A DNA stretch of 64,000 nt from Ashinkailepas kermadecensis (taxonomy: Eukaryota > Arthropoda > Thecostraca > Neolepadidae). This document shows, piece after piece, positions 1 through 13,000 of the stretch (position 1 is its first letter; every line of letters begins with the position of its first letter). The notes below the pieces were generated by a model that worked only from the letters and a program-made list of their open reading frames with translations, ran no database searches and was not told where the DNA came from. Location of the stretch: NCBI GenBank assembly GCA_034440615.1, contig JAOTOM010004019.1, forward strand, positions 124,001 to 188,000, read 5' to 3'. The position numbers were made by a program, and so were the translations under genes.

Positions 1-1934
1 AACAATCCGTCCTGAAGAATGTTTCTTCCTGCTTGTCAAGTATATAGATATACTTTGGTGCTTTCATGCAATTTTTCCATGTTAAATACCCATTAGCTTG
101 CAGTCATCACCAAACATGATCAACCCATCCAATTGGAGTAACAGGTGATACTTTTTTCACTGTCTTGAAATTTATGAATTTGCATGGAAATCCATACTTC
201 ATGAAGTAATATTTTGGCCTCCCAAATCTAGGATTTTTGCCTCTTGTGATCAGATGCCTTGTTCATGTACGCAACACCAGTGATATATAATACAAATATA
301 TTACATTGCAGATTCATTCCATTTTTTAATATAAACTTTTTGCTGAAATCAGTTTCTAAAACACAGCAAATTTCCTGAGGATGCATCCCCATGTGCTCTA
401 CCTTTTTCCTCATTTCTATGTTCTGGCCCTATTGAGCTGATTTCTCCACTCTACAAAAAAAAGCAGGGCACCATAATACTGCAGAGGATGATTATGTTCA
501 GGATGACGAAGAATCCAAGACAGGTAGCTGGCCGGCACCTGGATGGTGAACACCATAAACTACAATAATACCCAAATATTGCTGTGGGTGGCTTAATGTT
601 CAAAGTGGGAGTAGGAGTAGGAGTGGGAGTTGGTCTGAAAATTGCAAGGTGTAGGTTTAGGTGACATGGCTGGCCAGATATTTGCTTAATTGGCTACGAG
701 TAATTGGCTATGGCTATGAGCTAACGATGCGGTTACAGCAGCAAAATAATATTGCGATCTAGAAGCAATAGGCAGAATTGTGATACCTATTGATACTAGA
801 GCATTGCAAATTTCAGCACAGCAACTAGATGCATTAAATCTGCACAAAGTCGAGTTTCTACCAGGTTTTGGAAAATTTCAATCTGAAGAATGTGGAGTTG
901 GTAGTCGGCAGGCATAGCCGCATTTCATAATAAATTCCTTGCTTGGTATGACATTATCCGGTGGCCCGTCAAAAGAAACATTAATTACCTGCTCCTATTT
1001 TTGGCATTCATTTGCACCATGCTTTCATTTTTCCTCCAACACCGAAGGACAACTTCACTCGCAACGCTTGTCCTCCGTGCTTCAATTTGTACCTTTTCAT
1101 GTTGCGTAGTTCTCCTTCATAGCTATCATATATCTTCATATATCATATATCTTTATATCTTTATAGCTATTCTTTTTACAGCTAGCATAGCCACAAGTCG
1201 CCTTCTTTGGTGGTGCAAATAGGTCGACTTTCCCATCGTTCCAGCTGCTCCCAAGGGCGAAAAAAAAACCTTTTCCCTTGTGCCTGCCGACGACTTGATG
1301 ATGGAAACGAGCCAGTCGGTGGGCCAAGGTCATGGAAAGTCATTCAAACCATCAGCTATAGTTTGTTCTCGACACCCGGATGACGTCAGAGAATATTATA
1401 CGAAAAGCCGTGAGTCCATTTATAGGAGTGGAAATTGTGGGTAGCCGTGGTGATATGCTTTGCAAAATTGTCTTCGTATTGCTTTGCTTTTTTAAGTTCA
1501 CGAATTGTTGAGATAATTAATGGCAAGCAAATGTCCGGAACTTCCATGACGTCATTGCCCAGGTCCAAGTTTTCCTTGGTTCAGCAAGGTCATTCAGTAA
1601 GTTTGATCGTGTCACGATTGTCCCACTTGAGACGGTTCACTGCTGTCTGAGCGACGTATCGCAGACGTCCATGGCAATTTTATACTGGCCGCCACCTGTA
1701 CCGCTGGTGTTTTTTTTCAGCCAGCAGCTGTCTCAAAAGGAATGTCACCACGATATATTGTGCCGTCTGCCAATGTAAACTAGCCCAGAATTGGACCTTG
1801 CCATGATTCATTCCTCCAAATAAACTTCGGAAAAAGACGTCAGTCCTGTCTCCTTTAGCTGTCTCCCACTTGCGGCGTCGTGTCGCCAGCTTTTTTTCCC
1901 GCTTCTGCCGCTTTGCTATGAGCGGGGGTCTAGA
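1..1934. other. Left flank, no gene recognised
   Basis: AT-rich sequence with short open frames only. None shows a domain, splice-bounded exon or codon bias that I can defend. A short purine-rich stretch (GGGAGTAGGAGTAGGAGTGG, about 607-626) is the only local pattern. It is taken as the intergenic region upstream of the AMPK gamma gene. Confidence 0.5.
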
Positions 1935-2130
1935 CGGCCCCCCCTGCTATGGGCATGGTCGACTGTGTTGCCGTGGGCGTGGTCAGCTGGACGGCTATGT
2001 TGCCGTGGGCGTGGTCAGCTGGACGGCTGTGTTGCAGTGGGCGTGGTCAGCTGGTCGGCTGTGTTGCCGTGGGCGTGGTCAGCTGGACGGCTGTGTTGTG
2101 GTGGGCGGGGTCGCCTGTGCGGCTGTGTTA
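1935..2130. repeat. 32-bp minisatellite, about 5 copies
   Basis: Tandem units built on GCCGTGGGCGTGGTCAGCTG followed by GACGGCTGTGTT, with small substitutions between copies. The open frames of 80-190 residues here (WSAGRLCCRGRGQ-type repeats) come from the repeat in all three frames and are not genes. Confidence 0.85.
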
Positions 2131-2959
2131 CCGTGTCGGACAGTTACAGCCTGTGGAGATCGTCCGCCGTTGGGAGACGTCCGGACGGCGGTAGCGCTGA
2201 TCACGGTCGGTGTCTGTCAGGCGGCAATAATTCTGTCCAGTCAGCGATACAGCGTTGATATCGCGGGCCCGCCGAGACGTCCGAGACGTTCGAGCACAGT
2301 GCGCCACTCCCTGCCGATGGTGGAAGCGCGAGAATCACCTCCCACTTATTGTGGAAACGGGTCGTGCGAGCTTCGGACGGTGGCCTGGAACTGCTCCCTA
2401 TACTGCTGGTGGAACATATCGCCCCCGAAATAGTTTCAGTAACAAACAATGCGAACAACTGGCGATGCGGCTTTCTCTTCCTTTGTTGTCCATGCCAACT
2501 GGCTCTGTTGATCGCTGTACATTGAGCTGTTGTTGGCCGACATGTCTGGTTTTGTGAGCTAACCACCTACGACTTGAATGGTGCGCTCGAGTGTTGTGTT
2601 GTCAGCTTGGTATCGCCCGAATACCACAAATAATTTGTAAGCTCAACCATTAAGAATATGGCGTATACTAGACCGGATCAACTTCGGCATGTCATTAAGC
2701 ACGACCAACAGGCGTGGAACTTCCTGTACTTTTGGGGCGGGGTAAAAAGGGATAAAATGAAGGTTCGTTTGGCCGCAGAATCCAAATCCAAGAATGAACA
2801 ATACAAGCCTTAAAAATTGGCAATCAAAACACGTAGTTTTTCGACATGAAGAACGCACCTTCCGCGTAGACTTTGTGAGACCATGCTCCCCATTTACTTC
2901 CCATGTGACTTATTCCATTAAACATCTAAAACATGACTGGTCCTGGCCCTGGTCATGGC

Positions 2960-3315
2960 TCTACCTGTCTACTCCGTGGGTGCATTACACCCTGGTACTC
3001 CCTGGTCCTGTCTACCTGTCCACTCCGTGGGTGCACCACTCCCTGGTACTCTCTGGTCCTTGCTCTGCCTGTCCACTCCGTGGATGCACCACTCCCTGGT
3101 ACTCCCTGGTTCTGCCTTTACTTGTCTACTCCGTGGGTGCACCACTCCCTGGTACTCTCTGGTCCTTGCTCTGCCTGTCCACTCCGTGGATGCACCACTC
3201 CCTGGTACTCCCTGGTCCTGTATCTACCTGTCCACTCCGTTGGTGCTCCATTCCTTGGTTCTGGTTCTTTCTCTCTGTGCACGTCGTGGGTGCACCATTC
3301 TCTGTGGCTGATGGC
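2960..3315. repeat. 53-bp minisatellite, about 6 copies
   Basis: Units begin near 2963, 3015, 3068, 3121, 3174 and 3228, a spacing of 52-54 bp. Each carries CCTGTCCACTCCGTGGGTGC and CCACTCCCTGGTACTC. The array lies about 0.5-0.8 kb upstream of the predicted start of the AMPK gamma gene. Overlapping long open frames are repeat shadows. Confidence 0.85.
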
Positions 3316-3469
3316 GAGCTATTTCACTTGACCGAGCGTCTGAGTGCAGTAGTCGCCGTATGGTGCCCTTCTGGTGATCCGATGGCCTAACCATCCCCAT
3401 CGGCACACCTGTTGTCGAACTTCCACGCGCCACGTTAACCATCGGTTGGCTTGTTGGCCTCCGCTTCTC

Positions 3470-4035
3470 ACCGACGTAGCCCGCGACATCTGGGTGTGCT
3501 GCTGGGGTGAGCGGCGGCCACGACCTTGGCCGGCGCGCTGACCTTGGTCAGCTGACCCGGTGCGCGCCGCTGGCGCCCCGACGTCGCGCGGCGGCCGCGC
3601 CGCTTGGCGGCCGCCGGGCGCCGTTGTGCCGTATTTTTAGCGCCTGCCCGCCGTGCCGTCGGACGGTCGGCGCTGAGACGCGGCATCGATACGCGTCGCG
3701 ACGCCGGCGACGCTTGTCGCGTGTGGCGCAGCGTGCGTGCGGCCTCGTGCTGCAGGTGGGCGGGTTGCGCCGCGGCGGCGCGCCGCCGTCATGCTCACCC
3801 TCCACATCTACAGCAACTTCTTCGAGCTGGACTCGCGGCTTGACGGCGACACGTACCGGCTCAACCAGATCCAGGAGTGGGACCCGCTGGAGGCGGAGGC
3901 GGCCGGCGGTGTGCTGGAGCTGCAGGAGCTGCTGGGCAGAGGTGCGGCGGCGCGCGGCTCGCCGACGCCGACGCCAGTGATGTGCCATGCGATGGTTGTG
4001 ACGTGTGTGGTCGTCGGCGTGGTGCGGTGCAGTGG
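3470..4035 (+). promoter_or_regulatory. CpG-dense region around first coding exon of AMPK gamma gene
   Basis: A sharply GC- and CpG-rich block begins near 3470 and runs over the first coding exon, unlike the flanks. CpG-dense segments at first exons commonly mark promoters, so the transcription start probably lies between about 3480 and 3780. A weak AT patch (GCCGTATTTTTAGCG, about 3627) could be TATA-like, but I would not insist on it. No initiator can be fixed from sequence alone. Confidence 0.4.
3791..3941 (+). CDS. AMPK gamma exon 1 (N-terminal extension, residues 1-50)
   Basis: The first ATG of the frame at 3791 opens a GC-rich exon ([20 protein letters not shown]...) that ends at an AGAG|GTGCGG donor. 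It leaves one base (G), which joins AG of exon 2 to make a Glu codon, so the phase fits exactly. The segment does not resemble the variable N-termini of the vertebrate gamma isoforms that I know, and family N-termini are not conserved, so homology cannot confirm it. The frame stays open upstream through 3737, so a longer start is possible. Support is phase compatibility, strong coding-type GC bias and position in the CpG-dense block. Confidence 0.6.
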
Positions 4036-7000
4036 CGGCGGTGGCGTGCAGGGGAGTTTGGCTAGATGCAGATCTGGTGTCTGTCTGGCTGCCGGACGGT
4101 GCCTGGTCGAACGCTTCGTGCCGTCCAGGTGGCCTAGTTTTGGCGCGAAATCTCCCAAAATGCCGTCAGAAGCGACACAGGCTCTGGACGCTGCCGAAAT
4201 TGCTCGTGTCGCCGCTGCGAAAGGTTGTCGCGTTCGGCGTTTTCTTCCTCGCTCGGTGTGTCGTGGGCCGCTGGTGGTCTCAATTTGTTTGTCCGAATGG
4301 TGCCGGTGCCCGCCACTAGTCTACACTGGGGGCCAGGTGTGCGGGTCAACTTTTAGTTTCCGCTTGGAAGGACCTCTGAAGTCCTGCTCTGTTGAGGCTC
4401 GTGCAACAAGCCGGAACACGCGCACCTAAGGGAGCGCATACATTGAGGCTGGAAAGGTTGAAGTTGAGCAAGACACTGGATAGTGGCGGATCCAGAACTT
4501 GTGATTGAGACCACCGGTCCGGGGGCGCAACTTGCCCGCAGTGCGCCAGTGATCGCGTACACATGTGCGTGGTGCCCCCCCCCCCCGCCGCCCGTTCTGG
4601 ATCCGCCAGTGCCTCTGGCCGGAATGGGCTTGGTTGACGTGAGTGGCACCAGTCTCTTGCTTGTTGATGGTATGATTGCTGCCAGACCCCGTCTGGGATC
4701 CGGTGAGGAATCTCGGGTCTCAACAGCTGGGTGCTCGAGCATGAATGCGTGTAATCACCGTAATGAAATAGCGAAATAGGCGTTGTTCGTGATCGGAAAC
4801 GGCGAAGGCAATCCGGTTTCCACCTCATTCGGATTGTATCATTCAAGGTTGGAGAAGCAGAGGTGGATGGATTAGTTCCAATTGATTGGCTGTGTGACTT
4901 TCTGGCTCGATACGCCCCTGTATTCCAGCCAGGTTGATCGGCTGTCTCCGACCCGGACTTAGTGTCTCGGACGATTCAGACTTTGTATCTCATGATGCAG
5001 AAGCATTCCGAGCCTGCGCTGTTTGCGTGCGCAACTGTTTGCGTTTGTGTGCCTGGCCGTTGTTTGATCAAGCAGTCCTGAGCTGAACAGATCAGGATTG
5101 TTTTCCCGACCGCCCAGCCGCGTTCGTCAACTTTGCAAAACAATCTGAATGCTTCGCAGTGAAACACGTCATTTGCATTCACTGACATTGATCTTGCCGG
5201 CCATCGTAAGAAGACGAAACACCTTCATTTCTCACTGGTCCCGTGCTTTGTTGGCGCTAAGCTCTTCGTGGAAGCTGATCTCATCGCTTGAGTGTTGCTC
5301 CAGGAAGCGCTTGCAGCGTCACATACACTGTCAAATCAGGTAACTAACGGCTCTGACGCACCCCTATTGTCATCTGCAACCTGTACGCTGATTATCGCTC
5401 GTGACGCTACGCGGCTTTTCGCCGAAGACTTTGTGAAAGATACGATGTACGTGGTGCGGTCGGCTGTTGGGGGTGTGTGTATTGTTGGTTGTGGTCACGC
5501 CTCCCCGCTGTGTTTCAGAGGAGGACGAGTCCCAGATCTACATCAAGTTCTTCAAGTTCCACAAATGCTACGACCTGATCCCCACGTCGGCCAAGCTGGT
5601 GGTGTTCGACACGCAGCTGCTGGTCAAGAAGGCCTTCTTCGCTCTCGTTTACAATGGTGCGTACTGTTCGAAAACCTGGGGACAGCAGTTTTGCAGGACT
5701 TGACCATGTCGCCGACGCCCCAATCCAAACAAACTTTCCTTCATCATGCACTCATTTTAAAGGGCATAATGCATGTATCTTCCTTATTTACTTACCCGTA
5801 GACTAATAGACGCGACAGCTAATAATAGATGAGACAGCTAATAATAGACGTGACGGCTAATAATAGACGTGACAGTTGGAGCACGACAGCTGACTACCGG
5901 GGACTTGACCGATTTACTGACAGGAGCATGTTGCGCTATACTGCACTACACAGCGCTACGCCCACACATGTACGCACGCACGCACGCACGCACCGGGGAC
6001 GGCGGGGACGCCACGTCGAAATGTTGCACCCGCCCCCACCAGGGGGGCCACAACCGTAACCACGCACGCACACGTTTCACTGCCTTGAATGACGTAATAG
6101 CACTGCAGTGTTTCCCCGCCGCCACCAGATTTGTGAAGCCGACAATTTTTTGTTCACCGGTAAACACCGATGCTGGTATTTCGTGTCAACTTGTCGAGGT
6201 GTGTAGCCCACGGAAGCCGGCTATAAACCACCAGAATGTCGCTGCGACCGGGTTGTGCGGGGTCCTGTGTTCTCGGATCTTAGTCGCTGCTGAATCATAA
6301 TCGCGCGTATGTGGGGCTTTCTGGTCCGCTGTGGTGTGGGTTTTGTGCAGTGCGTACCACTCGGTGGGGAGCGTGGCAGCAGCTGTGCTGGGAGTCGAAC
6401 TTATTGTGACCAATTCGATTCCTACTCGGACACTCATTGTTTCGGATGCCATTCTGATGTAGGGAAGGTGCTTGCAATTCGTGTTCTAAGCACTTTGGAC
6501 CCAGTTCAGAGAAGTGATTGCTATCAGCGAAATATCGTCAGTAAAGGAAAGCAGCTCTTCCATTTTTTTTTGTTTTCTACAAGGTCATGTTAATGAACTG
6601 TGGCATGTATGGCATGGTCTCTTTCACACCTGAATAAGGTGATTAGTAAATGGATAGCTAACGTGCCGGGTGTGTGTGCGACCTAGTGGTAAAACAATTT
6701 GACCTGCTCCCTGTGGTGATAATTGTGGGGTTGCGAGTTTGCACCCAACCATCTTCGGGGTTATTTCTTGTGACAACCACCAGGAAGACAAGCTCTTCGT
6801 CTTTGATGGTAATATGCGTAATAAGCTGTATCGTGCGCCTCGATTGGCACAACATATATCGAAAAACTATGATAATAATGTGAGTAAAACTAAGTGTTTC
6901 AGCGAGTGTACTTGGTTCAGTGACGCTGTGACCTTAAAATGTGGCTAGTGCAGTTGCATGTATGCTAAGTGCACTGCTTATCTATGCGTGCCTTCATAAA

Positions 7001-10000
7001 GCATGTCTTCGTTTGCCTTGTGTGCTGATACGTGTAATCTCTTGTTTTATTGTGGCCTATTTACTTGTATGCCGTGGTGATTATATATGCATTATATCAC
7101 ACCTCCCGATATACACGGTAGTGTATATCCCACCTACTGGCCCGTGGGGACCTGACCTCCGTGTTCTCGCCGTGCCCTCATTAGCTGGCGCGGTGGAAAT
7201 GTGTCCAAACCGTGCCAATCTTCTACAGCCGCTACCCGTACCCCTGCCCTGCTATGAGGTGGCGCGGTGGGGATGCACCCAAGCCGTGCCAATATTCTAC
7301 AACCTCTACCCCTATCCCTACCCTGCCATGATGAGGTGCACGGTGGAGATTCATCCAAGCCGTGCCAACCTTCTACAACCTCTACCCCTATCCCTACCCT
7401 GCCATGAGGTGGCGCGGTGGAGATGCATCCAAGCAGTGCCAATCTTCTACAACATCTGCTCCTATCCTGCCATGATGAAGTGGCGCGGTGGAGGTGCGTC
7501 CAAGCCGTGCTAATCCTCTGTGTCCCTTGTCCCTAACCTGTCCTCGGACGCGGTGTCCTCGGACGCGGTACGGTGGAAGCAGCGTGACACTGCCCCGGAG
7601 CAGGCTGCGGTCCCAGCCAGTCTGCTGACGTCTGGCCCTCGGCTGCCGGCACGACCGGTATCGACCGCTCGCCGAGCGTGCCGTGTCGCCGCCCGGCAGA
7701 CGGCAGACCCGGCGTGCCGAACGTGCCGAGTCTATTGCGTCATGTGCACGGATTTCCAGCGGAAAACAGGGCACCGACTCTGGAGTGAGGCTAAATTTCC
7801 CGATGAACAATTGCGCACGCCTAGGTCATGGTCCAAACCTTGGCTGAAGCGGGAGAAAGGAATAGCCGAAGACCAATGTTGTAAGACAGCATACATTCAA
7901 AGTACTGAAGAAAAAAATGTAAAGTGCAGAAAAGAGAAATTAACTAACCAACAGACGACAATTTTAAATCAACAAATGGAATTTTGTCAGGCTGTTCAGA
8001 CTGAAAGAACGTTTTAGCATTTATTGCCGAACTGTCGCCAGCGAAATATTTCCGTCAGTTTTTTTAGACGCCCTAGCACGCCTTCCGACTGTCATATGTG
8101 CCCCTAGATTAACCTCGGAGACAAGTTGTTTTAGTCTAGTCTAAGTTTTAAAGCCAACTCTCCGTTATAGACTCTATGCTCCTATATGTGCTTGTGGTAT
8201 TCGGTCAAATTTGGAATCTGGCGGAAGTTGGCAGTTCTTGGCGTAACCAACTCGTCGGTTTGGGCGTTTCATCAAATTACTCATGGTGATGTCCACCTGA
8301 CCACCGTCACTGCAGTCTCGGTGGTGTGCCGCGGTACGCTCTGTGAGCGTGTTCTGGTCTCAGCACTTGCTGTTTTTTGTCCGACTGACTCGTCGCGTCT
8401 TATCGTTCTGTCGCTGGATGGTAAAAACGTCAGCTGCTCACGTTCGTAATTGTGATTAGATAATTGTATCGCAAGCACCATGCGACGTTCTCACAGCACC
8501 AGTGCATGGCAACCCCCTTCCTTGCGCTGAAGAGCTGGCGTCAATTTTGCTGACGCGATGCATGTCCCGCTCTGTGACCTCAACTCATTCATTTTTAGAG
8601 CAGGATCGCCGACCTCATCTGATCTGATCTGATCTGACCTGATATTTAGCTTTATCGGGCCGCTGTGATAGGCGTTTCTCGAATTGACCTTCGGTGACTA
8701 ACTTAGCGTGACCTTTGTCTTTCATCCCAAGAAGTGCGTGCATTATCATAACCTCTCCCCATGGTTCCGTGCAGCACCACTCTTGAACAGAGTACCTCGA
8801 CTTGACATGACCTGAACCTCTCGTCAGGTGTACGTGTTGCGCCTCTTTGGTATAGCAAAAAGCAGCACCGTTCTCGGACAGAGAATCTTGGCTGACGTGA
8901 CCTGCATCTCTTGTCAGGGGTACGTGTGCGCCTCTGGTATAGCAGGAAGCAGCACCGTTCTCGGACAGAGTATCTTGACTGACGTGACCTGCACCTCTTG
9001 TCAGGGGTACGTGCTGCGCCTCTTTGGGATAGCAGACAGCAGCACCGTTCTCGGACAGAGTATCTTGACTGACGTGACCTGCACCTCTTGTCAGGGGTAC
9101 GTGCTGCGCCTCTTTGGGATAGCAGGAAGCAGCACCGTTCTCGGACAGAGTATCTTGACTGACATGACCTGCACCTCTTGTCAGGGGTACGTGCTGCGCC
9201 TCTTTGGGATAGCAGGAAGCAGCAGTTCGTCGGCATGCTCACCATCACCGATTTCATCCGCATCTTGCAAATGTACTACCGCAACTCAGATGAGCGCATC
9301 GAGGAGTTGGAGGAGCACAAGCTGGAGACGTGGCGGAGTGAGTGCTCATGCGTCCTCTTTCGTGAAGCGTATTAGCTTGCCGACCCTACATGTGCCCATA
9401 ATGCAACGCATGCGTGTAATAAGTGTAATGTTGGTACACAGTCTTCCACGCCAAATACAAATATTTGGCATGGAATTTCGTGTCGATGATTCGCGCCAGT
9501 TATATAATATTATACCTTCATTTGTCTAGTGATATGGTGATAGGAGTTGTCTTCATATATTCCTATATTTCTTTTTCTGTTTTGTTGTACTCTACACACC
9601 GTACAGTGAAAATGTAGACAAGGGGATTAGGTGAGGCGTTCATCTACTCAGTATCTAGTTCGTTTGTATTTGTGGTTAGTAGGCAGCAGTTTGTATCTCA
9701 GTCCGGGAGTTGTCTGCAGGAGGTTAAAACAAGTCCCTGGTGGCTGTCGTTTTCCACGTAAATATCGAATTTCAAGACATTCCCCAAGGCAGTTGGCATT
9801 TTTGTAGTTGCCGAGGTATTCATCGAGCCCAGTTGGGATCTTATCAGACACGACGCCTTAAGTGCGCTTAAAATGAAAGCTGTTTTATGGTAATGTATGT
9901 AGTATATGATGGGCCATATTTTTGCTCGCTGGCTCAGTGGGAAGTCTCAGTCAGAAGTAGAGAGGTCAAGTCTCGATAATAACAGTCTGAGAGCCGTTCG

Positions 10001-13000
10001 CTGTTTTTTTAACCCTCCGTTTTTCCGGTCATATCCTCACACCCCGTCTCGGGGGAGAGGTTGATACATACCTCCCTCTAATCTCCAATCTAAGCGTCGC
10101 TCGAAAACGAAAGGTGTCATCGGAAAGCGCTCGACGAGTAGGGCCAGACACCACCCCAAATTTTATCCCCCCAAAAGTGGCGTCACTAGGTTTTCACGAC
10201 TTACATCATATTTTTGGCTCTGTGGAGTTCATTTTGGGGATTATTTGAAGAAGAAAGGGTGATATGGAATCAGAAAAGGAAGGCGAAATCGTCCACTGTC
10301 CTAATATTTTTTCCCACTCAAAATAAAAATAAAAACTGAAATGTCAACATTTTGAGTTTTCAATCTTCTTTAATTTTATTTTTCTAATGAGTAGAACGGA
10401 CCGAAAAGCGTTGTTCGAAGTCAACTTGCTCTCATAAAAATTGCTTGCTTTATCCAGAATCTTCGATTTTAGCCCTAATGGGCAAATATGCAAAACTAAT
10501 AAGTAATAAGAAACTCAAAAATAAAATTCCTCTGGTGCGTTTTGTTTCGTCTCTAAAGATAAGCAATCGCTGCAAGTTTCATTAAAATATCTTTGTCCGT
10601 TAAAGCGTGACGACTGATTTAACTTTTCTGGAGGTGACCTCACTTGACCTTGACTAACTCGTTGACCCTAGATGACCTGACCTCAAAATTTTGACACAAG
10701 ATACCAAATTGATGTGGGAAAAGGTATGCCAAATTTCGGCGCGCTACTGCGCGCCTTTTTTCACTATCCGCGGAAAACCTTAGGGGGTGCATATCAACCC
10801 CCTTCCCCGAGACGGCGCGGGTTAACAGGATTCGGGTTCAGATTTGTGTCGAACACCGACAAGACATTGTGCAACTCACAAATGCCATATGGATTGGCAA
10901 ATCAGGTGTATTGATTTAAATCGTAATTCCTCTTAATATCCTGGACGTACATCCCCATCACATTAGGCTGCATTGACGAATGTGACTACCCATCACGAAT
11001 ATAATCCCCTTCCTAACTACCGAGCGTACCAACGTAGTAAGTAATCTGAAGCCGACCACAAATACACCCCGTGTTGTTTTGTCCGACATCTGGCTTGTTT
11101 TGCGATTAGAGATAGAGTCGGGAAACTCACTTCTGTTGGTCTGACGAGGGTCGTTCGTACCGGTAACCGCTCGAGAGATCTCCACCTGTGCCTGTCACGG
11201 TGGCGTAGTGATCTACTGAGGGTCGTTCGTACCGGTCACCGCTCGATATATCTCCACCTGTGCCTGTCATGGTGGCGTAGTGATCTACTGAGGGTCGTTC
11301 GTACCGGTCACCGCTCGAGATATCTCCACCTGTGCCTGTCACGGTGGCGTTGTGGTCTGTCGAGGGTCGTTCGTACCGGTCACCGCTCTATAGATCTCCA
11401 CCTGTACCTGTCACGGTGGCATAGTGATCTACCGAGGGTCGTTCGTGCCGGTCACCGCTCGAGATATCTCCACCTGTGCCTGTCACGGTGGCGTTATGGT
11501 CTGCCGAGGGTCGTTCGTACCGGTCACCGCTGCGTATGTGCAAGACGGCTTAATCCTAAGCTGGATCCAAGAGGCGGACGCATTAGTTGGCTTGTCGGCC
11601 CGTGTTATCGCCGTTGTTAAATGCAAACAGCGTCCGTGAGCGCAGCGGCAGCCAGTACCGAGGACAATCGGCGCCCTCTGTCTGTGGTGACGGCGTCTGG
11701 GAGCGGGGCCTGGCTCACCGGTCAGCGGCACGTGGCGGGGTGTCACGTCCCGAGCTGTGGTGTGACACTGAGAGCGGGACCTGGCTCTCTGGTCAGCGGC
11801 ACGTGGCGGGGTGTCACGTCCCGAGCTGTGGTGTGACACTGAGAGCGGGACCTGGCTCTCTGGTCAGCGGCACGTGGCGGGGTGTCACGTCCCCAGATGT
11901 GGTGTGACACTGAGAGCGGGACCAGGCTCACCGGTCAGCGGCACGTGATGGGGTGTCACTTCCCCAGCTGTGGTGTGACACTGAGAGCGGGACCTGGCTC
12001 ACCGGTCAGCGGCACGTGGCGGGGTGTCACGTCCCCAGCTGTGGTGTGACACTGAGAGCGGGACCTGGCTCTCTGGTCAGCGGCACGTGGCGGGGTGTCA
12101 CTTCCCCAGCTGTGGTGTGACACTGAGAGCGGGACCTGGCTCACTGGTCAGCGGCACGTGGCGGGGTGTCACGTCCCCAGCTGTGGTGTGACACTGAGAG
12201 CGGGACCTGGCTCACTGGTCAGCGGCACGTGATGGGGTGTCACGTCCCGAGCTGTGGTGTGACACTGAGAGCGGGACCTGGCTCACTGGTCAGCGGCACG
12301 TGGCGGGGTGTGACACCGAGAGCGGGACCTGGCTCACCGGTCAGCGGCACGTGGCGGGGTGTCACGTCCCCAGCTGTGGTGTGACACTGAGAGCGGGACC
12401 TGGCTCACCGGTCAGCGGCACGTGGCGGGGTGTGACACCGAGAGCGGGACCTGGCTCACCGGTCAGCGGCACGTGGCGGGGTGTCACGTCCCGAGCTGTG
12501 GTGTGACACTGAGAGCGGGACCTGGCTCACTGGTCAGCGGCACGTGGCGGGGTGTGACACCGAGAGCGGGACCTGGCTCACCGGTCAGCGGCACGTGGCG
12601 GGGTGTCACGTCCCCAGCTGTGGTGTGACACTGAGAGCGGGACCTGGCTCACCGGTCAGCGGCACGTGGCGGGGTGTCACGTCCCGAGCTGTGGTGTGAC
12701 ACTGAGAGCGGGACCTGGCTCACTGGTCAGCGGCACGTGGCGGGGTGTCACTTCCCCAGTTGTGGTGTGACACTGAGAGCGGGACCTGGCTCACCGGTCA
12801 GCGGCACGTGGCGGGGTGTCACGTCCCCAGCTGTGGTGTGACACTGAGAGCGGGACCTGGCTCACCGGTCAGCGGCACGTGGCGGGGTGTCACGTCCCCA
12901 GCTGTGGTGTGACACCGAGAGCGGGACCTGGCTCACTGGTCAGCGGCACGTGGCGGGGTGTCACGTCCCCAGCTGTGGTGTGACACTGAGAGCGGGACCT

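Noticed and set aside
3507..4429. Long GC-rich open frames of up to 230 residues in several frames
   Set aside because: Only the 3791-3941 segment fits a splice-bounded, phase-compatible exon. The rest runs past the donor into the intron without similarity to anything recognised.
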